The notes beneath the pieces are model-generated. The model was given only the letters and a program-made list of their open reading frames with translations. It ran no database searches and was not told the origin of the DNA. The position numbers were made by a program, and so were the translations under genes. This document shows, one piece after another, positions 46,275 to 56,617 of a stretch of DNA of 64,000 nt (position 1 is the stretch's first letter; the number at the start of each line of letters is the position of its first letter). This DNA comes from CAVWQV01 sp963757115. Its GTDB lineage: Bacteria; Pseudomonadota; Alphaproteobacteria; Acetobacterales; Acetobacteraceae. The stretch is from NCBI GenBank assembly GCA_963757115.1, contig CAVWQV010000004.1, forward strand, positions 1 through 64,000. The letters are read 5' to 3'.

Positions 46275-47181
46275 TCAGTCCCTTGGTGGCGCCGGCGGTC
46301 AGGCCGGCGATGTAGTAGTCCATCAGAAACGCGTAGACGATTACCGGCGGAGCAGCGGCGATCACCGAGCCGGCCATGATCTTGCCCCACTGGAACACGT
46401 CGCCGCGCACGAGGTCGCTGAGAGATGCCGACAGTCAGCACCATCTGGTCCATCGAATAGAGATACGCCATCGGATACAGGAACGCGCCCCAGCTGATGG
46501 TGAAGGCAAAGATGGTCGCGGCGATGATGCCGGGCATGGCGACCGGGAATGAAGATTTTCAGCAGGATCTGAATGTAGCCTGCCCCGTCGATGAGCGCCG
46601 CCTCGTCGAGCTCCTTCGGGATCGAGCTGAAGTAGCCGATCATGATCCAGGTGCAGAACGGCACCGCGAGCGTCGGATACACCACAGCCAGGCACCAGAA
46701 CGTTGTTGATCAGCCCCAGCGCGCCGAGGATCTGGAACAGCGGAATGAACAGCAGGGAAGCTGGGATCAGATAGCTGAGGAACACGCCGGTCGCGAGCAC
46801 GGAGCTGCCCCAGAAACCCATCCGCGCCAGGCCGAACGCCGCCATCACCGAGATCACCATGGAGACGACGACCGTGACGACCGTGATCATCACGGAATTG
46901 ATGAAGAAGTGCTGGAAGTTGGAGGAGGCGAACAGCTCGAGGTAGTTGCTGAGGGTCGGGTGGTGGACAATCCAGGGATTACCCGCCTGCGCCGAGATCT
47001 CGCCCGACGACTTGAAGCTCGTCACCACCGTGTAGAACGGCGGCACAAGGAACATGAAGACGAACACCAGCAGCGCGGCGTAGCTGCCCCACAGCGCCCA
47101 GCGCCGCTGCGCTGCCAGGCTGCGACGGCTGCGCCGCCGAGCGGCGGGGACCGGGACGGCGGAGGCTGTCGTGCTGCTCAT
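46275..47181 (-). CDS. ABC transporter permease, MalG type (several frameshifts)
   Basis: An inner-membrane permease with an Arg-rich cytoplasmic N-terminus, then membrane helices WGSYAALLVFVFMFLVPPFY, SVMITVVTVVVSMVISVMAA and TGVFLSYLIPASLLFIPLFQ. The coupling EAA loop is ELDEAALIDGAGYIQILLKI. The rest (AMPGIIAATIFAFTISWGAF, LTVGIS, GSVIAAAPPVIVYAFLMDYY, AGLTAGATKG) is read in other frames. Breaks are near 46430, 46550 and 46695. The start overlaps the previous permease stop by ATGA; the exact end is uncertain, probably near 46275, just before the ATPase start. Confidence 0.88.
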
Positions 47182-48159
47182 GCCGCGATCTCCTTGGTCC
47201 GTTGCGTGACGCCGCGCAGCACGAAGAACGCGGCGAACGCGAGGATCGGAAACATGAACAGCGAAACCGAGGCGCCGAGCGGAATGTCGCCCGATTGGAT
47301 GCCGGTAACGAAGGCGTAGGTGGCGAACAGATGCGTCATGTCCTGCGGGCCGCCGGAGGTGAGGATGCGCACGATGTCGAAGTCGGCGAACGTCACGATC
47401 AGGCTGAACAGCACGGTGATGGCGATGATGTTGCGCATCATCGGCAGGGTGACGAAGAACAGCTTCTGCGCCGCGCCCGCGCCGTCGATCGCCGCCGCCT
47501 CATAGAGCTGCTCGGGCACCGATTTCAGGGCCGCGAGATACATGATCATGAAGAAGGGGGTGCCAAACCAGACATTCACGGTGATCACGCACAGCCGCGC
47601 GATCCACCCCTGGCCGAGCCACGGGACGCTGGCGAAGCCGAGCTGGTTGAGTAGCCAGTTAAATGCCGAGTAGGACGGGTCGAACAGCCACCACCAGCCG
47701 AGCGTGGACATGGCCAATGGGATGACCCAGGGCACCAGCAGCAAGCCGCGCCAGATGCGCTGGTTCGCGACGGGATGTTGTGCATCAGGTGTGCAAGGAT
47801 GAAGCCGAGGATCGCCTTCAGCACCACGGCGGTGATGGCGAAGAAGCAGCTCTGGAACACGACGAGCTGGAACGTGTTGCGCTTCAACAGGAACGCGAAG
47901 TTGCCCAAGCCGACGAATTTCGTCATGTGCTTGTTCAGCATGCGACAGATAGATCGCGTAGATCGCCGGGTAGACCACCAGCCCGGCGATCAGCAGGATG
48001 AGCGGCAGGCAGAGCAGGAACGCGGTGGTCGAGCGCCGCCGGGCGAAACGATGCAGGGTGTTGCCGCGCGCGGCTTGCTCCGAGGCGGGAGCCGACCGCG
48101 AGGTCGACCGGGTCCATGCTGGTGCCGTCCAGCCATGGCGATCTCTCTGCCCGGCTCAT
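47178..48159 (-). CDS. ABC transporter permease, MalF type (frameshifts)
   Basis: First permease of the importer. The N-terminus MSRAERSPWLDGTSMDPVDL is read before a shift to hydrophobic helix VVYPAIYAIYLS; then MTKFVGLGNFAFLLKRNTFQ, LVVFQSCFFAITAVVLKAIL, LAHLMHNIP, RIWRGLLLVPWVIPLAMSTL and the EAA loop VPEQLYEAAAIDGAGAAQKL. The last helices include SVSLFMFPILAFAAFFVLRG. Indels near 48090, 47940 and 47780. Starts 6 bp after the binding-protein stop. Confidence 0.9.
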
Positions 48160-48164
48160 GATCG

Positions 48165-49507
48165 TCAGCGCGTGAAGCCTTCGAGTTCGTCGTTCGCCCA
48201 GGCGATCACCTGCTTGATCGACTGCCCGCTATTGCAGCTTGGACAGCATGGTCGGCATCGTGCCGCGATTGTAGATCTGCACGGCGATCTCGGGAGGCGC
48301 CGGAAACGCCGCAATATGCGCCTCCTCGTTGTGCCATTTGCGCATCGGGTAATTGAACACAGTGCCCTTGGGCGGCTCGACCTCCGCCCACACCGGCAAC
48401 TCGAGCATCGCGGGAAGGGCGGCAGGTCGTAGCCGTGCACCACCGTCTCGCGCTCCTGCACCTGGTCGCGCTGCATCAGGTATTCGATCAGTTCCTTCGC
48501 GGCGCCCTTGTTCTGCGCAAACGACCAGACGCCCCAGAAGAAGGGGAGATATGGCATGAAGCGGCCCTTTGGGCCGGCCGGGGCCGGGAACGTCCAGCAA
48601 TCGGCGGCAATCTTGCGGGGCGTCGCGCTTGGCCACCGCCCAAGCCGATGGCGGATTCCAGATCAGCGCCGCCTTGCCTGAGATCAGCGCGCGGTTGTTC
48701 GACGCGTCGTCGAAACTTGTGGCGTCGGCCGGCAACGCCTTCACAAGCCGCTTCCCATGCTCAAGCACCTGCCGAACAGGGTCCGAGTCCACGGTGATGT
48801 CGCCCTTGGCGTTCACCAACTCGGCGCCGTAAGCGCGGAACAGCGCGCCCGCGAAATCGACGCTGTCGGAGGTCTGGCCCACGCCGATCGCGAACGGCAT
48901 CCCGGCCTTGGAGCAGGCCTCGGCGGCCTTGAGATGCGCGTCGTAGGTCCAGCCGTCGGCCGCCGCCGTGTGCTCCTCGCGCGCGGATACATCGCCACCA
49001 CGTCGAGCCCGGCCTTTTCTTTCAGCACGCTGATACGCCCGCACGGCCCCTTGTTTTGCGTGCCGACGCTGGTCGGCACCGCCACCCAGTGCCCCTTCAC
49101 CTTGGCGAGGTACTCGCAGATCTGATTGGGCTGTCCGAACTTGCCGGCGAGCCGCCCATCACGTCGTCCATGGGCGTCAATTGGTCGGCGTAATGCTGCA
49201 CTTCCCAGGTTGGGAACGCCTGGATGTCGTGTCCGGTCCCAGCCTGCGCTTCGGCTGCGAGCGTCAGCAGGATCTTCTGACCAACGGACGTGATGAAGTC
49301 GACCTGGACGTCCACCTTGTTCTGGTCCGCCCAGGCTCCGACCTGCTTTCGCATCACGTCGTTGCCTGCGGGCACCCAGTGGTCCCAAAAGCCGACGGTC
49401 AGCTTGCCGGCGGCACCCGCCGTGCGGATATGGACCCACGGCAGGGCGCTCGCCGCCGCACCGAGCTTGAGGGCACCGCGGCGGCTGAACCTGCGCGAGG
49501 ATGTCAT
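48165..49507 (-). CDS. ABC transporter substrate-binding protein, carbohydrate type (frameshifts)
   Basis: This is the extracytoplasmic receptor of the importer. A Tat-like signal SSRRFSRRGALKLGAAASAL leads into KLTVGFWDHWVPAGNDVMRK, AEAQAGTGHDIQAFPTWEVQ and, across shifts, KGHWVAVPTSVGTQNKGPCG, TYDAHLKAAEACSKAGMPFA, RALISGKAALIWNPPSAWAV, YLPFFWGVWSFAQNKGAAKE and GQSIKQVIAWANDELEGFTR at the C-terminus. It fits family 1 solute-binding proteins that carry sugars or glycerol-3-phosphate-like compounds. Breaks occur near 49150, 48985, 48610 and 48235. As first gene of the operon its promoter should be just right of 49507. The substrate is unknown; a dgoK-like sugar kinase lies 3 kb away. Confidence 0.9.
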
Positions 49508-49786
49508 TTCTGTCGCAACTCCATGCTGGAGGGAACGGGTCAGCGAACGAAGTCTTCGGCAGCGCGCGCCTGATGGAGGTGGATGAGCGGCAGTGCCGCC
49601 GCTGCGGCGTCCAGCCCCAGCGTGCCACGATGCGAAACTCGACGCCCCGTGATCATGTTCGACGTCCCCCGCGCGCGCTCCAAGCGCAAGCTATTCAGTC
49701 GGCCTTTTCAGCCGTTGCCGGCACGGTAGGAGGTTTCTGGGCCGGAAGGCAACGGACCCCGGGCCGTACGTCGCGCCGATTGCCGC

Positions 49787-51145
49787 TTATTCATCAAGCC
49801 TCTGCCGCACCAATTGCAGCACCCGATCGATGAACGCATCGGCGCTGCCGAGATAGGCGGCAGGATCGGTCATCCGTTCGATCGCTGCGCGGTCGAGATG
49901 CGCGGTGATCTCCGGCTCGGCCGCCAGTGCGTCGGCGAGCCCGATGCCGTCTGCCAGTGCCCGATCGCAAGCACGCTTGACCACATGATGCGCCTCACCC
50001 CGGCCGAGATGGGGCGCGAGACCCATCATCACCGCCTCCGCCACGATCAGGCCGCCGCTCGCTCCGAGGTTGCGCCGCATCCGTTCGGCGTCGACCACCA
50101 TTCCCTCCGCGATCGCGCGGGTGTGCAGCAGGGCGCCGTGGGTGAGCACGAACGCCTGCGGCAGGGCCAGCAGCTCGGCCTGCCACGGCCCGGTGGCGCG
50201 CTCGTGGTCCTGCGCCATCGCACCCTGCATGACCGGCACCAGCGCCTGCACGGTGCGTGCGGCGGCCAGCACGTACTCGCTCGCGATCGGGTTGCGCTTT
50301 TGCGGCATGGTGGACGAGCTGCCCCGGCCCGCGACATAAGGCTCGCTCACTTCGGCAACCTCGGTTTGCGCGAGCAGGATCACGTCCGTCGCAATCTTGG
50401 CCAGGCTGCCGCACACCAGGCCGAGGAAGCCGACAACCTCGGCCAGCCCATCCCGGCAGACATGCCAGGGTGCCGGGGGCGCTGCGAGGTCAAGCTCGGC
50501 GGCCAGGCCTTCCATCACTGCAATGCCCTCAGCCCCGAGCGAGGCAAGGGTGCCCGCTGCACCCCCGAACTCCACCTGCTCGACGCGCGGGCGCAGCTGA
50601 TCGAGCCGCGCAAGATGCGCGACGAACGGCTGCAGCCACGTCGCACACTTGAGGCCGAACGTGGTGGGAAGCGCGTGCTGGAGATGCGTGCGCCCGGCCA
50701 TCACCGTCGCGCGATGCCGGTCGGCCTGGGAGGCGAGGGCGCGGACGATGGCCGCGAGCTCCGCGCGCACAAGGCGCAGGCCATCGCGCATCTGGAGCAC
50801 CGTCGCGGTATCCATGATGTCCTGGGTGGTCGCACCCCAATGCGTCCAGCCGCCGTGCGCGCCCGCAGCACGCGACAGGCCCTGGACGAGCCCGACCACC
50901 GGGTAGCCGACGTTGCGCGCGCTCGCGGCGAGCTCCTCGGTAGACAAGTTCTCGACCCGCGCGGCTTTCGTGATCGCGTCCGCGGCGTCGTGGGGAATAA
51001 TGCCGAGCCGCCCCTGCGCGCGGGCGAGGGCCGCTTCCACCTCCAGCATCCGGGCGAAATACGCGCGCTCGTCGAACACCGCGCGCATCGGGTCCGAGCC
51101 GTAAAGCGTGCCGAGGATCGGGCTGTCGGCGGGGTTGACCGGCAT
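49787..51145 (-). CDS. pcaB: 3-carboxy-cis,cis-muconate cycloisomerase
   Basis: An intact 452-residue member of the fumarase/aspartase superfamily. Signature GRGSSSTMPQKRNPIASEYV (GSSxMPxKxNP), plus GAHGGWTHWGATTQDIMDTA and AGRTHLQHALPTTFGLK. The 3-carboxy-muconate type is supported by its immediate position after pcaHG: it lactonises the ring-cleavage product of protocatechuate in the beta-ketoadipate route. The start MPVNPADSPILGTLYGSD at 51145 lies 6 bp after the pcaG stop. The next enzymes (pcaC, pcaD) are not downstream here. Confidence 0.93.
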   Translation of the reverse strand: MPVNPADSPILGTLYGSDPMRAVFDERAYFARMLEVEAALARAQGRLGIIPHDAADAITKAARVENLSTEELAASARNVGYPVVGLVQGLSRAAGAHGGWTHWGATTQDIMDTATVLQMRDGLRLVRAELAAIVRALASQADRHRATVMAGRTHLQHALPTTFGLKCATWLQPFVAHLARLDQLRPRVEQVEFGGAAGTLASLGAEGIAVMEGLAAELDLAAPPAPWHVCRDGLAEVVGFLGLVCGSLAKIATDVILLAQTEVAEVSEPYVAGRGSSSTMPQKRNPIASEYVLAAARTVQALVPVMQGAMAQDHERATGPWQAELLALPQAFVLTHGALLHTRAIAEGMVVDAERMRRNLGASGGLIVAEAVMMGLAPHLGRGEAHHVVKRACDRALADGIGLADALAAEPEITAHLDRAAIERMTDPAAYLGSADAFIDRVLQLVRQRLDE

Positions 51146-51150
51146 GGGGG

Positions 51151-51672
51151 TCAGACGTCGAGGAACACGGTCTCGCCTGAGCCTTGCAGGCGGATGTCCA
51201 TGCGCCAGGTGTCCGGTCCGGCGCGACGTGCGACTAGCGTAGCGCGCCGCGCGGCATCCTCGATGGAGGCAAGCAGCGGGTCGGTCTCGTTCAGGGCTTC
51301 CCCGTCGAAGTAGGCGCGGGTGGCCAAGCCGCGCAGCAAGCCGCGCGCGAAAACCTGCAATGCGACATGCGGCGCTTGCTGCGCGTTGCCGCGCCCGGGC
51401 AGCGGGCCGGGCTTGAGCGTGCTGAAGCGGAACATGCCGTTCTGGTCGGTGCCGCACCGGCCGAAGCCCGAAAAACGCTCGTCCGGCGGCGGGTCGGCCT
51501 GCCATAGCTCGACACATGCATCCGTGACCGGCTCGCCCGCGCCATCCTCAACCCGGCCGATCAAGGTCATCGGCGTGCCCGTCGCACCGAAACGGGTCAG
51601 GTCTGCCCAGTCCTTGTCCTCAAGGAGGTGCCAGTAGGGGCCGATCGTCTGGCTCGCGGTGGGCGCGGCCAT
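51151..51672 (-). CDS. pcaG: Protocatechuate 3,4-dioxygenase alpha subunit
   Basis: An intact 173-residue intradiol dioxygenase-type subunit: TASQTIGPYWHLLEDKDWAD, GRVEDGAGEPVTDACVELWQ with ADPPPDERFSGFGRCGTDQN, PHVALQVFARGLLRGLATRA and a final MDIRLQGSGETVFLDV. Alpha subunits lack the full iron site, as this one does, and form the heteromer with PcaH. The ATG overlaps the end of pcaH within a few bases (TGAGATGG). FLDV at the end and the GPYWH start are typical. Confidence 0.94.
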   Translation of the reverse strand: MAAPTASQTIGPYWHLLEDKDWADLTRFGATGTPMTLIGRVEDGAGEPVTDACVELWQADPPPDERFSGFGRCGTDQNGMFRFSTLKPGPLPGRGNAQQAPHVALQVFARGLLRGLATRAYFDGEALNETDPLLASIEDAARRATLVARRAGPDTWRMDIRLQGSGETVFLDV

Positions 51673-51673
51673 C

Positions 51674-52374
51674 TCAATGCTCCATCGGCGTCGCGTCCCG
51701 CCCGCGCAACACGAGGTCGAAACGGTAGCCCAGCGCCCAGTCCTCGCGGCCGATGGCCATGTCGAGCCGTGCGACCAGCCGGTCCCGCGCGGCCGCATCG
51801 GGGATCGACTGGAACACGGGGTCGAGCTCCAGCAGCGGGTCGCCGGGGAAATACATCTGGGTGATCAGGCGCGTGGCAAAGGCCGGGCCGAAAAACGAGA
51901 AATGGATATGGTTGGGCCGCCAGGCGTTCGCGTGATTGGCCCATGGATACGCGCCCGGCTTGATCGACACGAAGCTGTATCGGCCGTCCGCGTCGGTGAA
52001 CACGCGACCCGCGCCGTGGAAGTTGGCGTCGAGCGGCGCGTCGTGCGTGTCGCCGGGGTGCTGATACCGGCCGGAGGCGTTCGCCTGCCAGATCTCCACC
52101 ATGGTGTTCGGCACGGGCCGGCCGTCCTCGTCCGTGATCCGGCCGGACACGATGATGCGCTCGCCGAGTGCCGCCTTGCCGTCCCGCACGCTGAGGTCGG
52201 CGATCGGGGGGAACCGCTCGGGGAAAAGCGCGGGCCGGTGGTCTCCGTCACCGTCTGCGGCAGCGGGTGCAAGCCTTGGCCTGGATGGCGCAATCGTGTG
52301 CTGCGGTAGTCGGGAACGTCATAGAGGGGCTGGCTGCCCGGCTCATAGGGCCGGAACGGCTCAAGATCGGCCAT
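51674..52374 (-). CDS. pcaH: Protocatechuate 3,4-dioxygenase beta subunit (one frameshift)
   Basis: The iron-bearing subunit that cleaves protocatechuate between the hydroxyls. The N-terminus MADLEPFRPYEPGSQPLYDV and STRLRHPGQGLHPLPQTVTE is read before a shift near 52210. Then VSGRITDEDGRPVPNTMVEI with WQANASGRYQHPGDTHDAPL (Tyr ligand), YSFVSIKPGAYPWANHANAW and RPNHIHFSFFGPAFATRLIT (second Tyr and two His ligands) follow, ending GYRFDLVLRGRDATPMEH. About 234 residues. First gene of pcaHGB. Confidence 0.94.
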
Positions 52375-52470
52375 TCGGTTCTCTCCTCGAAGCACCCTCT
52401 TTCCGTCCCGCTTTGTCGGCAAATGAGGGCAAGCGAAGACGGGCTATGAGCGGCCGGGGAGCGGCGCGCG

Positions 52471-53349
52471 TCAATCCCAGCGCGCCCGCTCCCCGATCAG
52501 ATACAGGCCGCGCACGGCCTCGTCGGGCGGCACGATGGCCGGCCGGCCGCGGCAGGCAGTGATCGCTCGGGCGTAGAGCGCGGTCGCTTCCGGCGTGCCG
52601 ATCAGATGCACCACCCCGCCGCGCGGCGTCGCGTCGCGCACCTCGTGACCAACGAGGAGCCCTTGCAGGTAGGCGGGCGCCGCCCCTTCGCTGAGTCGGC
52701 CGGCCAGCGCTAGCGCGCGCACGCCGAACAGGTGATGGAGCAGCCCGCCCTTGTCGGCCGAGCGCGCCACACCCTGATCGAAGGCGTGCAGGTCGACGGG
52801 AGCCTCGCGCACCATTCGGCCCAGCGCCGGCGCCAGGCGCAGCGCGGCCAGCGCCTCGCCCGTCATCCAGGTGGAGAAGCCCACCACCCGGCCGGCCTCG
52901 ATCCGCGCCCATTTCGATTGCGTGCCCGGCAGACAGGCAATGCCGCGCTCGCCGATGGAGGGAAGTGCCCCCGCCAGCCGCGCTTCCTCCCCGCGCATCA
53001 CCTCCGGCACGCCGCCCTCGTCGGTGGTGGCGAGACCGGGGACGAGCTTCACCTTGGCCCAGTCGAATGGCACATCCACCAGAGCTTCGGCGAGCTCCGC
53101 GGCACCCGCCGGGCAGGGAAGGAAGGCGGTCTGCAGCCAGCCCTCGCGCGCGCCGATCATGCCGGCGAGCACGACGTGCTCCTCGCCTGCCGCAAGCCAG
53201 GGTCCGATCTCCTCACGCAAGGTGTCGGCGAAACGCCCGTCCTGCACGCGGACAACGCCACGGGCTCCGGTCCGGCGGTCCCGGATCGCGCCGTCGCGGG
53301 CGAACCGGAAGGCGCGGAAGCTGGTCATGCGCCACTCAACGCCGATCAT
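52471..53349 (-). CDS. 2-dehydro-3-deoxygalactonokinase-like sugar kinase
   Basis: An intact 292-residue protein of the DgoK family: IACLPGTQSKWARIEAGRVV with GFSTWMTGEALAAL is the diagnostic core, and LHHLFGVRALALAGRLSE and HEVRDAT fit. The phosphate-binding N-terminus is unusual: MIGVEWRMTSFRAFRFARDG, where typical DgoK has (V)DWGTTSxRA. The first acid is Glu, and Gly-Thr is replaced by Arg-Met, so ATP binding may be altered. It phosphorylates KDGal in galactonate breakdown in model species, but dgoA/dgoD are not adjacent. It overlaps in spacing with putA (3 bp apart), so is cotranscribed with it. Confidence 0.75.
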   Translation of the reverse strand: MIGVEWRMTSFRAFRFARDGAIRDRRTGARGVVRVQDGRFADTLREEIGPWLAAGEEHVVLAGMIGAREGWLQTAFLPCPAGAAELAEALVDVPFDWAKVKLVPGLATTDEGGVPEVMRGEEARLAGALPSIGERGIACLPGTQSKWARIEAGRVVGFSTWMTGEALAALRLAPALGRMVREAPVDLHAFDQGVARSADKGGLLHHLFGVRALALAGRLSEGAAPAYLQGLLVGHEVRDATPRGGVVHLIGTPEATALYARAITACRGRPAIVPPDEAVRGLYLIGERARWD

Positions 53350-53352
53350 CGC

Positions 53353-56300
53353 TCACCCCTCGTCGGCGGCTAGGAGGGAGGCGTTGCCGCCCGCCGCCGC
53401 CGTGTTGACCGAAACGGAGCGCTCCTCGGCGAAACGATAGAGCGTGATCGGCCCGCCCGCCTTCGGCCCCGTGCCGGAAAGCCCCCGGCCGCCGAAGGGT
53501 TGCACGCCCACCACCGCACCGGTCTGGCCTCGGTTTACATAGGCGTTGCCGACCCGCAATCGCTCGACGATGCGACGCTGCACGGCCTCGATGCGGGAGT
53601 GGATGCCTAAGGTAAGGCCGTAGCCGGTGCCATCGATGGCGTCGAGCACGGCGTCGAGCCGATCCGGGGCGTAGCGGACCACATGCAGCACCGGCCCGAA
53701 CACTTCCTGCCGGAGCCCGGCGGGATCGGCGATCTCGAACGCGCGCGGGGCGAAAAAGCAGCCATGTTCGGTGCCTGGGGGCAAGGGCACGACGAACAGG
53801 GAGCGGCCACGCTCGGCGGAATACGCTTCGAGATGCGCCCGCGCGGTCTCGTCGATCACCGGGCCGACATCCGTTGCGGGGTCGAGCGGGTCGCCGATCG
53901 CCAGCGCCTCCGCCGCGCCCTGCAGCATCGCGAGCACGCGTCCCGCAATCGCGTCGGGAACGCAGAGCAGCCGCAGCGCCGAGCAACGCTGCCCGGCCGA
54001 ACCGAAGGCGCTTGCCAGCACGTCGCCCACGACCTGCTCGGGCAGCGCCGAGCTGTCCACGATCATCGCGTTGATGCCGCCGGTTTCAGCGATCAGCGGC
54101 ACGAGCGGCCCTGGGCGCGCGGCCAGTGCGCGGGCGATCCCCTGGGCGGTCGCCGTGCTGCCGGTGAACGCGACACCGGCGAGGTGCGGATCGGCGACGA
54201 GTGCCGCACCCACCTCGCTGCCTCCGCTCAGCAAAGCGAGCGCGTCGCGGGGAACCCCGGCCTCTTGCAGCAGGGCGACCGCGCGGCCGGCGATCAGCGG
54301 GGTCTGCGGCGCGGGTTTGGCGGCAACCGCGTTGCCGGCAGCGAGGGCGGCGGCGACCTGCCCGGTGAAGATGGCGAGTGGGAAGTTCCACGGCGCGATG
54401 GCGCCGAACACCCCACGCCCGCCGAGCGACCAGGTGTTGCGCTCGCCGGTGGGGCCGGCAAGCTCGCGCGGCGGGCCGAACTGCTCGCGGGCGCGCGCGG
54501 CGTACCAGCGGCAGGCGTCGGCTGCCTCCCTGACCTCCGCTACTCCATCGGGAAGGGTCTTGCCGCCTTCGCGGGCCAGGAGGAGCAGGAGTTCGACGCG
54601 CGCCCCTTCGATCGCATCGGCGGCGCGGTCGAGCACCGCCGCCCGATGCGCCCCACCCGCCGCGTCCCAGGACCGCCAGCCGCCGGCTAGGCGGACCAGC
54701 GCCGCTCTCACGTCCTCTGCTGTCGCATCGTGGGCGATGCCCACCAGCTGCCGCCGGTCGGCCGGACTGCGGATCTCGCGCGCCGCCCCGCTGCCGCCGA
54801 CCAGGTGCGATTTTCCGTCGCACTCATGTACGGCGGCAAGCACGCCCGGCGCCGATGCACGATCCGCCCAGTCGAGCCCGGCCGAGTTGCGTCGGTCGGA
54901 GAACAGGGCGACCGGCAGCGGAATGCGCGGGTTGGAGGTGGCCCCGACGGCCTGCAAGCGTGTCACCGGGTCGGCCACGATGTCGCTCGATGGGGACGTC
55001 CGGATCGACCAGGCGATGCACGAAGCTCGTGTTGGCGCCGTTCTCGAGCAGACGGCGCACGAGATAGGCGAGCAGGTCCTCGTGCGTGCCGACCGGGGCG
55101 TAGACCCGCACCGGGCAAACGGCGCCGGCCACGCCGTCGTACAGCGCCTCGCCCATGCCGTGCAGACGCTGCATCTCGAACGGCCGGCCGTCAGCCGTTT
55201 CCAGCACGCTGGCGAGGCTGTGAGCGTTGTGGGTGGCGAAGGCGGGGAGCAGCGCCGGGCTGTGCTCCAGCATGCGCCGGGCGCAGGCGAGCCAGCTGAC
55301 GTCCGTCGCCGCCTTGCGCGTGAATACGGGGTAGTCCGCATAGCCTTCCACCTGCGCCAGCTTGATCTCGCTGTCCCAGTACGCGCCCTTGACCAGCCGG
55401 GCGGGGATGGTATGGCCCGTCCGCCCGGCCAGGGCGGCGGCCCAGTCCACCACGGCGAGGGCGCGCTTCTGATAGGCCTGGATTGCGAGCCCGAGCCCGT
55501 CCCAGCCGTCGAGCGAGGGATCGGCGAGCACCGCGGCGAACACGTCCAGGCTGATCTCCAGCCGCGACGCTTCCTCCGCATCGACCGTTAGGCCGATGCC
55601 CACGTCTCGTGCCGCAACCGCGAGGCTGAGCAGGGCTTGGATGAGTGCGGGCACGCAGCGTCCGGCTTGCAGCGGCTCGTAGCGCGGATGCAGCGCGGAT
55701 AGCTTGACGGAGATGCCCGGCCCGTCGACCGGCCCGCGCCCCGCACTCGCCGCACCGATGGCGGCGATCGCCGCTTGGTAGGCGCGCATGTAGCGCTCTG
55801 CGTCGGCGGCGGTGCGCGCAGCCTCGCCGAGCATGTCGAAGGAGTAGCGCCAGCGTCGGCCTTCCGCCGTCCCCGCCCGCTCCAACGCTTCCGCAATGGT
55901 GCGGCCCATCACGAACTGTCGCGCCAGCACGCGCATCCCGCGGCGAAGTGCCGCGCGGATAACCGGTTCGCCCATCCGGCGCACCAGGGATTGAAGGCTC
56001 CTGGTGACCCCGCCCGGCTCGGCTTGCAGGTGCAGTACGCGGCCGGTCAGCATGAACGCCCAGGCCGAAGCGTTGACCGTGAGGCTATCGCTCGCGCCGA
56101 GATGCGCCTGCCAGTCGGCCGCACTCATCCGATCTTCGATCAGAGCGTCGGCCGTCGCGGCGTCCGGGATGCGCAGCAACGCCTCCGCGAGGCAGAGCAG
56201 GGCGACGCCCTCCGCCGTGCCTAGGCCGTATTGCTGGAGGAAGTCGGTGACGTCGGCACCCGGCCGGTGCGCCGCGCGCGCGGCGGCCACGAGGTCATGC

Positions 56301-56449
56301 GCACGAGCCTGGACGCGCGCCGCGGTGGCGGGCGGCGGCGAGGCGAGGCGGAGCAGCGGCGCCAGCGCAACCGCTTCGGGAGCGCGATGGACGCTGCGCA
56401 TCGCGCCTCGATCGTCGAGCCGGTGGGCGGCAGTATCGGGCATCGGCAC
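53353..56449 (-). CDS. putA: Bifunctional proline dehydrogenase / L-glutamate gamma-semialdehyde dehydrogenase (one frameshift)
   Basis: About 1,030 residues oxidising proline to glutamate. The proline dehydrogenase half has the flavin barrel motifs RRWRYSFDMLGEAARTAADA, GPGISVKLSALHPRYEPLQA, LTVDAEEASRLEISLDVFAA, RLVKGAYWDSEIKLAQVEGY and PAFATHNAHSLASVLETADG. A frame shift near 55000 (DVPIE) leads into the aldehyde dehydrogenase half: GVFGAIAPWNFPLAIFTGQV, LVPLIAETGGINAMIVDSSA (Glu), SAFGSAGQRCSALRLLCVPD (catalytic Cys) and VQPFGGRGLSGTGPKAGGP. Length is that of PutA without an N-terminal DNA-binding domain. Glutamate and NADH/FADH2 feed central metabolism. Confidence 0.95.
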
Positions 56450-56617
56450 AGACTACATCACCGCGCTTCCAGTTGCAGGTTTTGCGATGGCTGGCCGCTT
56501 GCCCACCGGCGGCATCTGTTGCTAGCTCCGCCCGCCACCCGCGCCGAGACGGGGCTCGGCGGCGGTGTCGTCCGGAGCCGAGACTCCGCCCTCCAACTGG
56601 AAGGAGGCCGTCCAATC

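Noticed and set aside
49814..51313. A 499-codon plus-strand open frame
   Set aside because: It is antisense to pcaB, whose catalytic motif is unmistakable; the plus frame is Arg/Gln/Gly-rich without structure.
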